Origin: Sulfitobacter sp. DSM 110093
Lineage (GTDB): Bacteria; Pseudomonadota; Alphaproteobacteria; Rhodobacterales; Rhodobacteraceae
Direction: 5' to 3'
DNA length: 64,000 nucleotides
Assembly (NCBI RefSeq): GCF_022788715.1
Contig: NZ_CP085167.1
Coordinates: 1,237,001 to 1,301,000 of the forward strand
Both the position numbers and the translations under genes were made by a program. Below, piece by piece: positions 47,603 to 57,138 of the stretch. A model generated the notes under the pieces. That model did not search any database and was not told the origin of the DNA. It worked only from the letters and a program-made list of their open reading frames with translations. Position 1 is the first letter of the stretch. Each line of letters starts with the position of its first letter.

Positions 47603-48460
47603 ATGAGCGCCTCCGACGACTATGATATCGACGACAGCTCGGCCCCGCTGATCGAGCATCTGGCCGAGCTGCGCACGCGGCTCATCCACTCTGTCATCGC
47701 CTTCATCATCGGTATGGTGATTTGCTTTACCGTCTGGAATCCGATTTTCAACTTCCTGACCGAACCGCTGTGCTCGGCCATGGCCGAACGGGGTCAGGAA
47801 GACTGCGGGCTGATCCTGATCAAGCTGCAGGAAGGTTTCTTTGTCGCGATCTCGATCTCGCTCTTGGGCGGTCTGGTGCTGGGTTTTCCTTTCATTAGCT
47901 ACCAACTTTGGCGCTTTGTGGCGCCGGGGCTTTACAAGAACGAGAAGGGCGCGTTCCTGCCTTTCCTGATCTCCTCGCCGGTGATGTTCTTCCTCGGCGC
48001 GGCCTTTGCCTTCTACGTCGTCACGCCGCTGGCCTTCGACTTCTTCCTTGGGTTCCAGCAGGCGGGCACGCTCGTCGGTGAGGGACCGGAGGGTGAGAAC
48101 GGCATCGCCGCCATTGCCTTCCAAGGCTCCGCGCAAGAATACCTCTCGCTCACGATCAAGTTCATCGTGGCCTTTGGCCTTTGCTTCCAATTGCCAGTGC
48201 TGCTGACGCTCATGGGCAAGGCCGGGTTGGTCAGCTCCGAAGGTCTGGGCAACGTGCGTAAATACGCAGTGGTGGCGATCCTTGTGCTGGCCGCACTGGT
48301 CACACCGCCGGACGTGATCACGCAGGTGATCCTCTTTGTGGTGGTCTATGGCCTTTACGAAATCTCGATTTTCCTCGTGCGCCGGGTCGAGAAAAAGCGC
48401 AACGAAAAGCTGCGCGAAGAGGGCTACTTTGACGACGAAGACGAGGAAGACCTGCTGTGA
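47603..48460 (+). CDS. tatC: Sec-independent protein translocase TatC
   Basis: A 285-residue membrane protein with six TM segments. [15 protein letters not shown] at the N-terminus and [21 protein letters not shown] are the conserved signal-peptide-binding regions. The C-terminal tail is acidic ([14 protein letters not shown]). Its stop overlaps the next gene's GTG start (GTGA). Confidence 0.96.
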   Translation: MSASDDYDIDDSSAPLIEHLAELRTRLIHSVIAFIIGMVICFTVWNPIFNFLTEPLCSAMAERGQEDCGLILIKLQEGFFVAISISLLGGLVLGFPFISYQLWRFVAPGLYKNEKGAFLPFLISSPVMFFLGAAFAFYVVTPLAFDFFLGFQQAGTLVGEGPEGENGIAAIAFQGSAQEYLSLTIKFIVAFGLCFQLPVLLTLMGKAGLVSSEGLGNVRKYAVVAILVLAALVTPPDVITQVILFVVVYGLYEISIFLVRRVEKKRNEKLREEGYFDDEDEEDLL

Positions 48461-49305
48461 TCGACGACCCGATGGACCGTATTGCAGCGGCGCTGGAGCG
48501 TATGTCTCCGGCGCCGCTTTCAGCCCCCGACTTCGACGCAGCGACGGCCTTTGTCTGGCACACCGATCCTGACCGACTGGTCCCAGTGCCAAAGGTGGCG
48601 CGGATCGATCTGCCATTGCTGATCGGCGTTGACCGGGCGCGGGATACTTTGCTGGCTAATACCCGCCAGTTTGCAGCTGGATTGCCTGCGAACAATGCCC
48701 TTCTTTGGGGCGCGCGGGGTATGGGAAAATCAAGCCTTGTCAAAGCAATACATGCTGATGTTCACGCATCACATGAGGGTCTGCGCATTGTTGAATTGCA
48801 GCGCGAGGATCTGCCGTCGGTCGGGCGTCTGCTGAGCCTGCTGCGCGGTGCGCCCCAGCGGTTTATTCTGTTTTGCGATGATCTGAGCTTTGGCCATGAC
48901 GATGCGCACTATAAATCACTGAAAGCGGTGCTGGACGGCGGTATCGAGGGGCGGCCTGATAATGTCGTGCTCTATGCCACATCGAACCGCCGCCACCTGA
49001 TGCCGCGCGACATGATCGAGAATGAGCGTGGCAGTGCGATCAACCCGTCCGAAGCAGTGGAGGAGAAGGTCTCTCTCTCTGACCGCTTTGGGCTGTGGCT
49101 TGGGTTCCACCCCTGCGATCAAGACCAGTATCTCTCCATGATCCGGGGATATTGCGATGCCTTCGGTGTCGAGATCGACGACGAAACCCTGCGTGCAGAG
49201 GCGGTCGAATGGCAGGCCACGCGCGGTGCCCGGTCGGGGCGTGTGGCATGGCAGTATTTTGTGGATCTCGCTGGCCGCAAGGGTGTCCCGGTTACGGGCG
49301 GCTGA
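48457..49305 (+). CDS. DUF815-type AAA ATPase
   Basis: A 282-residue P-loop protein. Walker A is [16 protein letters not shown] and Walker [23 protein letters not shown] lies where the sensor region is expected. DUF815 proteins are conserved ATPases without a defined role. The GTG at 48457 overlaps the tatC stop, so it is probably translationally coupled; an ATG at 48472 is the alternative. A clear terminator follows. Confidence 0.8.
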   Translation: MIDDPMDRIAAALERMSPAPLSAPDFDAATAFVWHTDPDRLVPVPKVARIDLPLLIGVDRARDTLLANTRQFAAGLPANNALLWGARGMGKSSLVKAIHADVHASHEGLRIVELQREDLPSVGRLLSLLRGAPQRFILFCDDLSFGHDDAHYKSLKAVLDGGIEGRPDNVVLYATSNRRHLMPRDMIENERGSAINPSEAVEEKVSLSDRFGLWLGFHPCDQDQYLSMIRGYCDAFGVEIDDETLRAEAVEWQATRGARSGRVAWQYFVDLAGRKGVPVTGG

Positions 49306-49328
49306 ACAACGGTATTTCGGTGTTAGAC

Positions 49329-49363
49329 AAAAGGGGCCTGCATTATCTGAGGGCCCCTTTTTT
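49329..49363. terminator. Intrinsic terminator after the tat operon, likely bidirectional
   Basis: AAAAGGGGCC and GGCCCCTTTT form a 10-bp stem with a 13-base loop, and T's follow on the plus strand (A's precede it, giving U's on the minus transcript). It separates the convergent DUF815 and nlpD genes. Confidence 0.85.
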
Positions 49364-49370
49364 CGTATTC

Positions 49371-50621
49371 TTACTGAATATAGGGCGTTGGATCGACGCT
49401 TTCAAAACCTTTGCGCACCTCGAAATGCACATGCGATTCTGATCCGCCGCGCAACTTGGCAATCTGCTGGCCGCGGCTGACACTGTCGCCTTTCGAGACG
49501 TTCACCCCATCCACATTTGCATAGACCGTCAGCAGGTTGTCTGGGTGGCGGACCACGACAATCGGGATGCCATCGGCGCTTTTGGTGATGGCGGCGACAG
49601 TCCCGCCCTCGGCGGCTTTCACAGGCGCGCCGGGGCTGCCTTGGATGTTGATACCCTCGTTCTTGCCCTTCGCATAGGCGCGGATGATTGAACCCTGAAC
49701 GGGCGGGGTCATTTTGGCGGCTTTGGCGGGCGCAGTGGTCTTGCCGACATCGGCCACGGGCTTTTCTGGCTCGGCCTTGGGCGGCAATGGCTGCGCGGTC
49801 TCATCTTGGGGCAGCGGTTTGGCGGCCGAGGGTGGCGTAGGCGTAGGGCTGCCCGCGCCGGGGGCGCTGGTGGCGGGCTGCACAGGTGGGGATGCAGCAG
49901 CACTTGATGTCGTGTTGGTCGCCTGACGGGGAGGCGCTTGTTTTTCAACTGGGATCAGCAAGAACTGGCCTTCGCGGATCGCAAAATCGGGGCCAAGCCC
50001 GTTCCATTCGGCCAGTGCTTTGACTGGCACGTTATAGAGGCGGGCAACGGTATAGGCCGTCTCGCCGCGCTCCACCCGGTGACGGACGGGCTCTTTGGAT
50101 TGCGGTGCCGCGGGCTGAGGCGCGGGCGCGCTGGTGGTGGGGCTGCTGCTCGCGGGCGGCAGGCTTTGCGTCTGCACCGTTGGCGTCGCCGGGGCGCGGT
50201 CAATCGCGCTGCCTGCGAGGGTGGTGATGTCGACGCTGCCATCGGTGCCGGGGGCGGGTTCGGCCACACGGCGGGGCAGGGCGATGATTTCGCCTTGGCG
50301 CAGCGGTACGCTAAGTTCGATGCCGTTGTAGCGGGCCAATTCATTGCCATCTGCGCCTACGCGGGCAGCCACGTCTTTGAGCGTATCACCCCGGCGGGCC
50401 ACAGCGACTTGATAATTTGGATAAGCGATGACGCCCCGCGCATCGGGTTTGGGGCGATCCGCAAGGGGGCCACGTGCGGCCTCGGCAGTTGAAAAACCAT
50501 CGCCAAAGGTACTGCGCATGTCGTAATCAAGCGGCTGATTTTCGCAACCGGCCAGCAGTATTGCACTGGTTCCGGCCATTAGGGTCAGCCGCGTGTGGCG
50601 GCGCAAGCGTGTTTGGCGCAT
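49371..50621 (-). CDS. nlpD: NlpD-like lipoprotein with LysM and degenerate M23 domains
   Basis: A 416-residue lipoprotein: lipobox LLAGC (Cys about 26), two LysM-like repeats (VARRGDTLKDVAARVG and VERGETAYTVARLYN), a long Pro/Ala linker and a C-terminal LytM/M23 domain. Of the zinc ligands only HVHFE is intact: the HxxxD motif reads NEGIN and the other histidine region YANVD. So it is probably an activator of cell-wall amidases, not a peptidase. The ATG at 50621 is favoured by GAGGA seven bases upstream over the TTG at 50627. Downstream in the surE-pcm-nlpD order known from enterobacteria. Confidence 0.87.
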   Translation of the reverse strand: MRQTRLRRHTRLTLMAGTSAILLAGCENQPLDYDMRSTFGDGFSTAEAARGPLADRPKPDARGVIAYPNYQVAVARRGDTLKDVAARVGADGNELARYNGIELSVPLRQGEIIALPRRVAEPAPGTDGSVDITTLAGSAIDRAPATPTVQTQSLPPASSSPTTSAPAPQPAAPQSKEPVRHRVERGETAYTVARLYNVPVKALAEWNGLGPDFAIREGQFLLIPVEKQAPPRQATNTTSSAAASPPVQPATSAPGAGSPTPTPPSAAKPLPQDETAQPLPPKAEPEKPVADVGKTTAPAKAAKMTPPVQGSIIRAYAKGKNEGINIQGSPGAPVKAAEGGTVAAITKSADGIPIVVVRHPDNLLTVYANVDGVNVSKGDSVSRGQQIAKLRGGSESHVHFEVRKGFESVDPTPYIQ

Positions 50622-50677
50622 CTGCAAGTCCTCATCTTCGCCCCCTTAAAGATATGGGGCGTTGTCTCTCTAACCTA

Positions 50678-51334
50678 TTAACCGTCCTTGCCCAAGCCTT
50701 CCAGCAGGGGGACAAAGCGCACGGCACGCAATTCGTCGTATTCTAGCCCGTGAGCGGTCTTTCGCACGCGAATTAGGTGCTGAACGGTGTCGGATTGGCC
50801 CACGGGCAGTACCATGATGCCACCCTCTTTGAGTTGGGCAAGCAAGGGGCCGGGCGGGTCTTCGGCTGCGGCGGTGACGATGATCCTATCAAACGGCGCC
50901 TGTTCGGCGAGGCCAAAGCTGCCGTCTGCCGTAATCGCGGTGATGTTGTTGAGATCCATCGCCTCAAATACGCCTCGCGCCTCTTGTACCAGACGCCGGT
51001 GCCGGTCGATTGTATAGACCCGCCGCGCGAGCTTGCTGAGGATCGCCGCCTGATAGCCCGACCCGGTGCCGATTTCGAGCACCTTATCGCGGGATGACAC
51101 CTGCAAGGCTTGGCTCATCAACCCCACTACAGAGGGCTGGCTGATCGTCTGGCCGCAGGCGATGGGCAGGGGCATATCCTCATAGGCGCGGCTGGCAAAG
51201 AGGCCGCGGATAAAGGGGCCGCGGTCAATCGCTTCCATCGCCGTCAGCACACGCGCGTCAGTCACGCCCTTGGAGCGCAGCGCGTAGAGAAACTGCATCT
51301 TGCGTTCCGCTTCAGAAATGGGCGGCTCATTCAT
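50678..51334 (-). CDS. pcm: Protein-L-isoaspartate O-methyltransferase
   Basis: A 218-residue SAM-dependent methyltransferase. [19 protein letters not shown] is the SAM-binding motif I, and [17 protein letters not shown] the active-site loop of PCM. It repairs proteins with isoaspartate damage. The start overlaps the surE stop by four bases (ATGA). Confidence 0.93.
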   Translation of the reverse strand: MNEPPISEAERKMQFLYALRSKGVTDARVLTAMEAIDRGPFIRGLFASRAYEDMPLPIACGQTISQPSVVGLMSQALQVSSRDKVLEIGTGSGYQAAILSKLARRVYTIDRHRRLVQEARGVFEAMDLNNITAITADGSFGLAEQAPFDRIIVTAAAEDPPGPLLAQLKEGGIMVLPVGQSDTVQHLIRVRKTAHGLEYDELRAVRFVPLLEGLGKDG

Positions 51335-52116
51335 CCGTTAATGCCTGCCAGTGTGTCTAAGGCCGCGTGGTCCGTCAAATCGCAGCGCATCGGTGTGACC
51401 GAGACATAGCCGTCAAGGTTCACGCAGGCATCGCTGCCCGGTGCAGTCTGCACGCGCTGGTCGCCGCCTTTAATCCACAAGAAACGGCGGCCCGATGGCG
51501 AAAGATGTGCTTCGGTGGAGAAACCGGTGCCGGGGCGGCGGCCTTGGGGGGCCAGCCGGATGCCACGCACGTCCGCGCCTGCGACGGGGGGGAAGTTCAC
51601 GTTGTAGAACAGACCGTAGGCGGCGGTCTCCTTGGGGGTATTGGCAAGGATACGGCGGCAGGTTTCAGCACCGTGCTGGGCGGCAGCCTCAAAAGGGTCG
51701 GCAAGGTCGCGGTTCGCGGGCCCATAGTATTGCGACAGGGCGATGGCAGGCAGACCTTGCAACGCCGCCTCTATCGCGCCGCCAAGCGTGCCGGAATAAA
51801 GCGCGTTTTCCGCGGCGTTATTGCCCCGGTTCACGCCTGATAACACCAAATCAGGGGGAGCTGCCGTCATCGTGTCATGGATTGCGGCAAGCACGCAATC
51901 GGCGGGGGAGCCTTCGGTCGCGAATACCCGGTCGTCCAGTTGCGAGATCATCATCGGCTTGGTGTAGCTGATGCAATGGCCCACGCCGGATTGCTCGAAC
52001 GCGGGTGCGACGGTCCAGACCTCGCCCTTGGGCCCGGCCAGTTCCTCGGCTATGGCGCGCAGCACGGCCAAACCGGGCGCGTTGATGCCGTCATCGTTTG
52101 TAATCAAAATACGCAT
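51331..52116 (-). CDS. surE: 5'-nucleotidase SurE
   Basis: A 261-residue metal-dependent phosphatase. [16 protein letters not shown] holds the metal-binding Asp pair, and [21 protein letters not shown] the conserved active-site loop. It dephosphorylates nucleoside monophosphates and short polyphosphates in stationary phase. First gene of the surE-pcm-nlpD set. Confidence 0.95.
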   Translation of the reverse strand: MRILITNDDGINAPGLAVLRAIAEELAGPKGEVWTVAPAFEQSGVGHCISYTKPMMISQLDDRVFATEGSPADCVLAAIHDTMTAAPPDLVLSGVNRGNNAAENALYSGTLGGAIEAALQGLPAIALSQYYGPANRDLADPFEAAAQHGAETCRRILANTPKETAAYGLFYNVNFPPVAGADVRGIRLAPQGRRPGTGFSTEAHLSPSGRRFLWIKGGDQRVQTAPGSDACVNLDGYVSVTPMRCDLTDHAALDTLAGING

Positions 52117-52188
52117 GAATGGCCCCTTTTTGCCTTGATAGGCGAGGGGCGGACCGGCGGCAAGCGCAGCGCGCCGGTGCCGCGCAGT

Positions 52189-52842
52189 TCAGGGGGCGGA
52201 GTTTTCCGACAGTTGCGCCATTACCGCAGCGGCCTGCGTGGCGGTGTCGCTGAGCGCAGCGCGGTCTTCGCCGGGGAAGAAGCGCGCGCGGGTGGCGGTT
52301 GGCATCGCATCGGGCGTAAGGATATGCACGCGGGGGCCGATCTGCGCGGTTTCAACCTGCCAAGAGGTCGCCAGTGCGATCTGCGCGGCCTTGGTGGCCC
52401 CGTAGCTGCCGAAGAATTTCGTACCAGCGCGCGGATCGTCAAAGAAGACCGCCATGCCATCGGCCCCCAAAAGCGGCGAGACGAAGGTGATCAGCCGCGC
52501 GGTGGCGGTGACGTTTCCGGCGATGGATTTCTCCATATCCTTGGCGTCGATGTGATCGGTCGGCGTCAGCGGAGCGGCATGGATCGCGCAATGCAGCCAA
52601 AGGTCGAGCCCGCCCCAGCGGTCATGGATGCCCCGGCACAGCACGGCCATTGCATCGGCGTTGGTGATGTCCATCGGGGCCAGTGTGGTGCTGCCGCCCT
52701 TGGCTTGGATACGGTCATCCAGCTCTTCCAGCGCGCCGGTCGTGCGACCGACCGCGATGATGTGATGGGTGGGGGCCAAGGCCTCTGCCAATGCGGCGCC
52801 AAGGCCGCGCGATGCGCCGGTGATCAATGCTGTCTTGCTCAT
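52189..52842 (-). CDS. Short-chain dehydrogenase/reductase (C-factor-like)
   Basis: A 217-residue SDR with LITGASRGLGAALAEAL and an intact YGATK active site (SYGATKAAQIAL). It is short for the family, as in CsgA/C-factor-like proteins. NAD(P) is expected as cofactor; the substrate is unknown. I chose the ATG at 52842 (MSKTALITG); one five codons earlier is possible. Confidence 0.8.
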   Translation of the reverse strand: MSKTALITGASRGLGAALAEALAPTHHIIAVGRTTGALEELDDRIQAKGGSTTLAPMDITNADAMAVLCRGIHDRWGGLDLWLHCAIHAAPLTPTDHIDAKDMEKSIAGNVTATARLITFVSPLLGADGMAVFFDDPRAGTKFFGSYGATKAAQIALATSWQVETAQIGPRVHILTPDAMPTATRARFFPGEDRAALSDTATQAAAVMAQLSENSAP

Positions 52843-52907
52843 GCCCGCGATGTGCACTGCCCCGCGCGGCAGGTCAAGAGGCGCGGTGTCGCGCCTCCTT
52901 GGAGGTG

Positions 52908-53168
52908 TTAGCTTTGCGGCAAGCGCAGCACCTTGTTACCGCGACGGCTGGACAGCACCAGCGCGCCTTGCCCAATCGCCGCGACAACGCCACCTGCGAC
53001 CTGATCGCCTACGCCAACGCGGGAAATCTTGCCGCCGCCTTCGCGGATCAGGGCGCCGGGCGTCGTTTCACTGCCGAAGATGCCAATCAGCGCGGTGCTG
53101 GAAAGATCGGCTTTTTCAGTCGCCAGATCGGTGACTTTCTTAGGGGTCGGGGTCCCAGTGCTCGCCAT
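52908..53168 (-). CDS. Small GspC/PilP-like domain protein
   Basis: An 86-residue protein: TALIGIFGSETTPGALIREGG, then VGVGDQVAGGVVAAIGQGALVL and a final KVLRLPQ. This succession of short beta strands resembles the homology-region domain of GspC and PilP of type II secretion and type IV pili. No signal peptide or TM helix is present and no pilus genes are near, so a detached copy with another role is possible. Resemblance is by eye. Confidence 0.5.
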   Translation of the reverse strand: MASTGTPTPKKVTDLATEKADLSSTALIGIFGSETTPGALIREGGGKISRVGVGDQVAGGVVAAIGQGALVLSSRRGNKVLRLPQS

Positions 53169-53290
53169 GATGTGCCTTTCGCCTGTGATTGCGTTTCGCG
53201 CGGCAGTCCCCCGCGCTAGAAGGCCGTCAGCTAACGCCTGCCGCAGTGCAGCGGAAGGGGGCGAAAGCGGCGTGCGCAGGGTTCTGCCAG

Positions 53291-53316
53291 ATCGTCGGCA
53301 AAGGGGCGCCGACGAT
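53291..53316. repeat. Hairpin downstream of fpr
   Basis: ATCGTCGGC and GCCGACGAT form a perfect 9-bp stem with the loop AAAGGGGC, 43 bases past the fpr stop. No U-run follows. It might be a 3' stabiliser or a Rho-associated end. Confidence 0.45.
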
Positions 53317-53358
53317 GCATGGTGTAACGTTGCGACCTTTCGGAAGGCTTAACTTGGC

Positions 53359-54207
53359 CTAACCGACAAAGGCTTTTTCAACGACGAAATGTTGGGGATC
53401 GGAATTGGCACCCTCGGTCAGACCATAGCCTTCGAGAATCTCCATAATATCCTTGTTGAAGCCCAGACTGCCGCAGACCATGGCGCGGTCATGAGTGGCG
53501 TTGATCTGCGGAACGTCCAGATCTGCAAATACCGTTCCATCCTGCAAAAGGTGCGTGATGCGGCCCATCTTGGGGCTCTCTTCGCGGGTGGTGGTCGGAT
53601 AATAGCGAATCTTGGCAAGGTTGTCGGTGCCGATCAACTCTTGCATCAGCTCGTCGGCCTTCAGCCCTTCGATCAACTGGCGGCCATACTCCAGTTCCGC
53701 CACATCGCGGCAGGTGTGGGTGACGATGACTTCATCAAATTTTTCGTATGTCTCAGGCTCGCGCAGCAGGCTGGCGAAAGGGGCAAAGCCGGTGCCGGTG
53801 GCGAACATCCACAGCCGGTCGCCGGGCAGCAGCGCGTCATGGACCAGCGTGCCCACGGGCTTGGGCCGCAGAATGATCTGATCGCCGGGTTGGATGTGCT
53901 GTAGCTTTGAGGTCAGCGGTCCATCTTGCACTTTGATCGAGTAGAACTCCAACTCATCATCCCAAGCGGGGGAGGCGATGGAATAGGCGCGCAACAGCGG
54001 CTTTTGCTTGCCCGTCTCGGGGTGCGGGTCGCCCATCAGACCGATCATCACAAACTCACCTGAGCGGAAGCGCAGGCTGGCTGGGCGGCTGACCCGGAAC
54101 GAAAATAGCTGCTCGGACCAATGGGTGACCGAAGTCACGGTCTGGGCGTCCGGCAATGTCGGGACGGGCTTGGCGGCGGTTTGGTTCACTGTGCTTTGCT
54201 CGGTCAT
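53359..54207 (-). CDS. fpr: Ferredoxin/flavodoxin-NADP reductase
   Basis: A 282-residue FAD enzyme of the bacterial FPR type. RAYSIASPAWDDELEFYSIKV is the FAD motif, ATGTGFAPFASLLRE the NADP phosphate loop, and the end VVEKAFVG matches the Rhodobacter-type FPR without a C-terminal tyrosine. It exchanges electrons between NADPH and ferredoxin or flavodoxin. The first 17 or so residues are extra. Neighbouring sulfite-reduction genes could be one electron user. Confidence 0.92.
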   Translation of the reverse strand: MTEQSTVNQTAAKPVPTLPDAQTVTSVTHWSEQLFSFRVSRPASLRFRSGEFVMIGLMGDPHPETGKQKPLLRAYSIASPAWDDELEFYSIKVQDGPLTSKLQHIQPGDQIILRPKPVGTLVHDALLPGDRLWMFATGTGFAPFASLLREPETYEKFDEVIVTHTCRDVAELEYGRQLIEGLKADELMQELIGTDNLAKIRYYPTTTREESPKMGRITHLLQDGTVFADLDVPQINATHDRAMVCGSLGFNKDIMEILEGYGLTEGANSDPQHFVVEKAFVG

Positions 54208-54215
54208 ATTGGTTT

Positions 54216-54233
54216 CCGCAAATCGGATTGCGG
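54216..54233. promoter_or_regulatory. Inverted repeat just upstream of fpr
   Basis: CCGCAA-ATCGGA-TTGCGG has perfect 6-bp arms and lies nine bases before the fpr ATG (minus strand). Possible operator or leader hairpin. Confidence 0.35.
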
Positions 54234-54282
54234 CCTCTACTTATGGCATGAAGGGGGTAAGGGCAATCATCGCGCCTTTAGG

Positions 54283-54684
54283 TCAGCCGCGCAGGCGGGC
54301 CTGATAGTTGTGGGCCTCCCAATCGGCACGGGCCAGCCACTGGTTTTCAGGCTGGCGGGCAGCGAGATCGTCGTCAATCTCTACCTCGTCGAAACCTGCC
54401 CGGCGGGCCATGGCATATTGGTCGGCCAGCACATGTCCCTTGGCGCGCAAACGGCCCGTATAGCCGCGCAGGCGCAAAACGCGGGCGATGGTAAAGCCGC
54501 GCCCGTCCGCGAACGACGGAAAGTCGACGCGGATCATCTCAAGCGCCGGGGCGAGCGTGAGGGCATGGGCATCGGCGTCCGAGCCGAGATCGACGGCGCG
54601 GCAATCATTCGCCGCACCATCCTCGCAATAGCCATGGGTCCAGTCGTCGGCGGTGAAACCTGTGTCGGTTACGAGTACGCTCAT
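54283..54684 (-). CDS. DUF934 protein of the sulfate-reduction cluster
   Basis: A 133-residue cytoplasmic protein. RVDFPSFADGRGFTIARVLR is the core of the DUF934 family, which regularly follows cysI/cysH in proteobacteria and is thought to help sulfite reduction, perhaps in electron delivery; this is unproven. The ATG at 54684 overlaps the cysH stop by four bases. Confidence 0.85.
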   Translation of the reverse strand: MSVLVTDTGFTADDWTHGYCEDGAANDCRAVDLGSDADAHALTLAPALEMIRVDFPSFADGRGFTIARVLRLRGYTGRLRAKGHVLADQYAMARRAGFDEVEIDDDLAARQPENQWLARADWEAHNYQARLRG

Positions 54685-55472
54685 GTTTTGTCTCCTGTTC
54701 GGACCATTTTGCCGTTCACAAAATGGATGCCGCATTCTTCCTTGTTCTGATCGCGCCAGCGCCCAGCACGTGGGTCTTCGCCCGGTGCGACAGGCGAGGT
54801 GCAGGGCGCGCAGCCCATCGACGGGTAGCCCTTGGCCACCAGCGGATGCCGGGGCAGGCGGTTCTCGGTGATGTAATCGGCCACATCCGAGGTTGCCCAG
54901 TAGGCCAGCGGGTTCACCTTGATGCGCGGCGCGGTGCCGTCTTTGGGGATCTCCACCTCAAAGAAGTCCAGCGTCGCGCGGCTGCCCGATTGAAAGCGTT
55001 TGCGCCCGGTGATCCAGCCGTCATGGCCCGCAAGCGCATGTTGAAGCGGGCGGGTTTTGCGCAGGGCACAGCAAGCGTCGGTGTCATATTGATGCAGCGT
55101 GCCATCGGGATCCTGCGCTGCGATCTCATCGCTGCGCAGGGTGGTGACCTTGCGCAGTCCAAGGCGCTCGCTCAGCTCCTGCTGATAGACCAGCGTTTCA
55201 GCAAAAAGCATCTCAGTGTCGATAAAGAGCACCGGGATATCCCGCGACACCATTGAGGCAAGGTGCAAGAGCGCCACCGATTCCGCGCCAAAGCTTGAGA
55301 CGAGGGTGAGGTTCTCGATCTCGGCATAGGCGCGGCGGATGACATCCGTCGCCCCGTGGTGGCGCAGGTCCGCGTTGAGCCGTGCTACTTTTTCCTCGAC
55401 CGCGCGCAGCCCCTCGGGGGGCGGCGCATCGGTATTTGAGAAAGGATGAAGTTCAGGGGTGTCAAGCGGCAT
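54681..55472 (-). CDS. cysH: Adenylyl-sulfate reductase (CysH)
   Basis: A 263-residue thioredoxin-dependent reductase. The paired cysteines TDACCALRK and GCAPCTSP bind a 4Fe-4S cluster, which marks the APS-type enzyme rather than the cluster-free PAPS reductase of E. coli. The C-terminal KEECGIH holds the catalytic cysteine. It makes sulfite for cysteine synthesis. The start at 55472 overlaps the end of cysI by 11 bases. Confidence 0.92.
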   Translation of the reverse strand: MPLDTPELHPFSNTDAPPPEGLRAVEEKVARLNADLRHHGATDVIRRAYAEIENLTLVSSFGAESVALLHLASMVSRDIPVLFIDTEMLFAETLVYQQELSERLGLRKVTTLRSDEIAAQDPDGTLHQYDTDACCALRKTRPLQHALAGHDGWITGRKRFQSGSRATLDFFEVEIPKDGTAPRIKVNPLAYWATSDVADYITENRLPRHPLVAKGYPSMGCAPCTSPVAPGEDPRAGRWRDQNKEECGIHFVNGKMVRTGDKT

Positions 55473-57138
55473 TGGCCCGGTCCTTATTGGCCGTCTCGGG
55501 GTAGAGCACCGCTTTGAAAGGCGCGAGGCCGAGGCGGCGGTAGGCTTGCAAGAAGGTCTCTGCAGGATCGTTGCGCAGGTCGAGGTAGCCCAGAACAAGG
55601 CGTTCGATGGCCGGAATGATCTCCTCGGCTGAGAAGCCGGGGCCAGTGCGGGTGCCAAGACTCGCATCCTCGGTGCCATCGCCGCCGAGGGTGATCTGGT
55701 AGTTCTCCACGCCCGCGCGGTCGAGGCCGAGGATCCCGATGTGGCCCACGTGGTGGTGGCCGCAGGCGTTGATGCAGCCCGAGATCTTGATCTTGAGCGG
55801 GCCCACATCATGCTCCAGTTTCAGCTCATCGAAACGGGTGGCGATTTCTTGGGCGATGGGGATCGAGCGGGCGGTGGCCAGCGCGCAATAGTCCATGCCG
55901 GGGCAAGCGATGATGTCTGAGATCAGGCCGATGTTGGCGGTGGCCAGCTTGGCCTCTTTCAGGGCGGCATGCAGTTCGGGCAGATCGCTGCGGTGTACGT
56001 GGGGCAGGATCACGTTTTGCTCGTGGCTGATGCGCAGCTCGTCATGGCCAAAGCGGCGGGCAAGGTCGGCCATCACGCGCATTTGGTCTGCTGTGGCATC
56101 GCCCGGTGTGGCGCCGTGGGCCTTGAGGCTGATCGATACGATGGCATAGCCCGGCGCGCGGTGATCGGCGAGGTTGGTGTCGGCCCACGCGCGGAAGACG
56201 GGATCGTTGGTATAGGCAGACTCGTAGGCCTCGAGGGAGGCGGTTTTGAACTCGGGTGCTGCGAAATCGGATTCGATTCGCGACAGCACTTGTTGATCCA
56301 CGCCGGTGAATTGGCTGCGGATCAGCGCGTATTGCGCGTCGACGCGGGCGCGGATGTCTTCGATGCCGTTTTCGTGCACGGTGATCTTGATCCGCGCTTT
56401 ATATTTGTTATCGCGGCGGCCCAGCACGTTGTAGACGCTGACGATGGCTTCCAGTGTGGGCAGCAGGTCGTCGGCACTGACGAAATCATAGAGCACCTTG
56501 CCGATCATTGGGGTGCGGCCAAGGCCGCCACCGACGATGACTTCGAAACCCTGTTCGCCATCACGTTCGACGATGCGCAGGCCGATGTCATGGGCTTTGA
56601 TCACCGCACGGTCGGCGGCGGCGCCGGTGACGGCCACCTTGAACTTGCGCGGCAGGAACTGGAACTCCGGGTGGTCGGTGGACCACTGGCGGATCAACTC
56701 GGCCACGGGGCGGGGATCGGCGACTTCATCGGCGGCGGCACCGGCGAAATGGTCGGCGGTCACGTTGCGGATCGTATTGCCGGAGGTTTGGATGGCGTGC
56801 AGGTTCACCTCGGCCAGCGCGTCGAGCATATCGGGGACGTCGCGCAGTTCTGGCCAGTTGTACTGGATGTTCTGGCGCGTGGTGAAGTGGCCGTAGCCCT
56901 TGTCCCATTTCTCAGCGATGAAAGCGAGCTTGTCCATCTGTGCGCTGCTGAGCGTGCCATAGGGGATCGCCACCCGCAGCATATAGGCGTGCAGTTGCAG
57001 GTAGAGGCCGTTCATCAGGCGCAGGGGTTTGAACTCATCCTCGGTGAGCGAACCGTCGATGCGGCGCTCGACTTGGGCGCGGAACTGGGCGTTGCGCTCT
57101 GCGAGGAATTTGTCGTCGAATTCGGTATAGCTATACAT
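55462..57138 (-). CDS. cysI: Siroheme nitrite/sulfite reductase
   Basis: A 558-residue hemoprotein subunit. ACPGMDYCALA and SGCINACGHHHVGH give the C-x5-C and C-x3-C ligands shared by the 4Fe-4S cluster and siroheme. In this place it reduces sulfite to sulfide with six electrons; the donor (ferredoxin or another partner) is not obvious because no cysJ flavoprotein is present. The ATG at 57138 overlaps the DUF2849 stop and has GGAGA upstream; the adjacent GTG at 57141 is less likely. Confidence 0.93.
   Translation of the reverse strand: MYSYTEFDDKFLAERNAQFRAQVERRIDGSLTEDEFKPLRLMNGLYLQLHAYMLRVAIPYGTLSSAQMDKLAFIAEKWDKGYGHFTTRQNIQYNWPELRDVPDMLDALAEVNLHAIQTSGNTIRNVTADHFAGAAADEVADPRPVAELIRQWSTDHPEFQFLPRKFKVAVTGAAADRAVIKAHDIGLRIVERDGEQGFEVIVGGGLGRTPMIGKVLYDFVSADDLLPTLEAIVSVYNVLGRRDNKYKARIKITVHENGIEDIRARVDAQYALIRSQFTGVDQQVLSRIESDFAAPEFKTASLEAYESAYTNDPVFRAWADTNLADHRAPGYAIVSISLKAHGATPGDATADQMRVMADLARRFGHDELRISHEQNVILPHVHRSDLPELHAALKEAKLATANIGLISDIIACPGMDYCALATARSIPIAQEIATRFDELKLEHDVGPLKIKISGCINACGHHHVGHIGILGLDRAGVENYQITLGGDGTEDASLGTRTGPGFSAEEIIPAIERLVLGYLDLRNDPAETFLQAYRRLGLAPFKAVLYPETANKDRANAA

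Noticed and set aside
46550-48616. A 688-residue minus-strand frame over tatA, tatB and tatC
   Set aside because: It is antisense to three clear Tat genes and its composition is that of GC-rich shadow frames.
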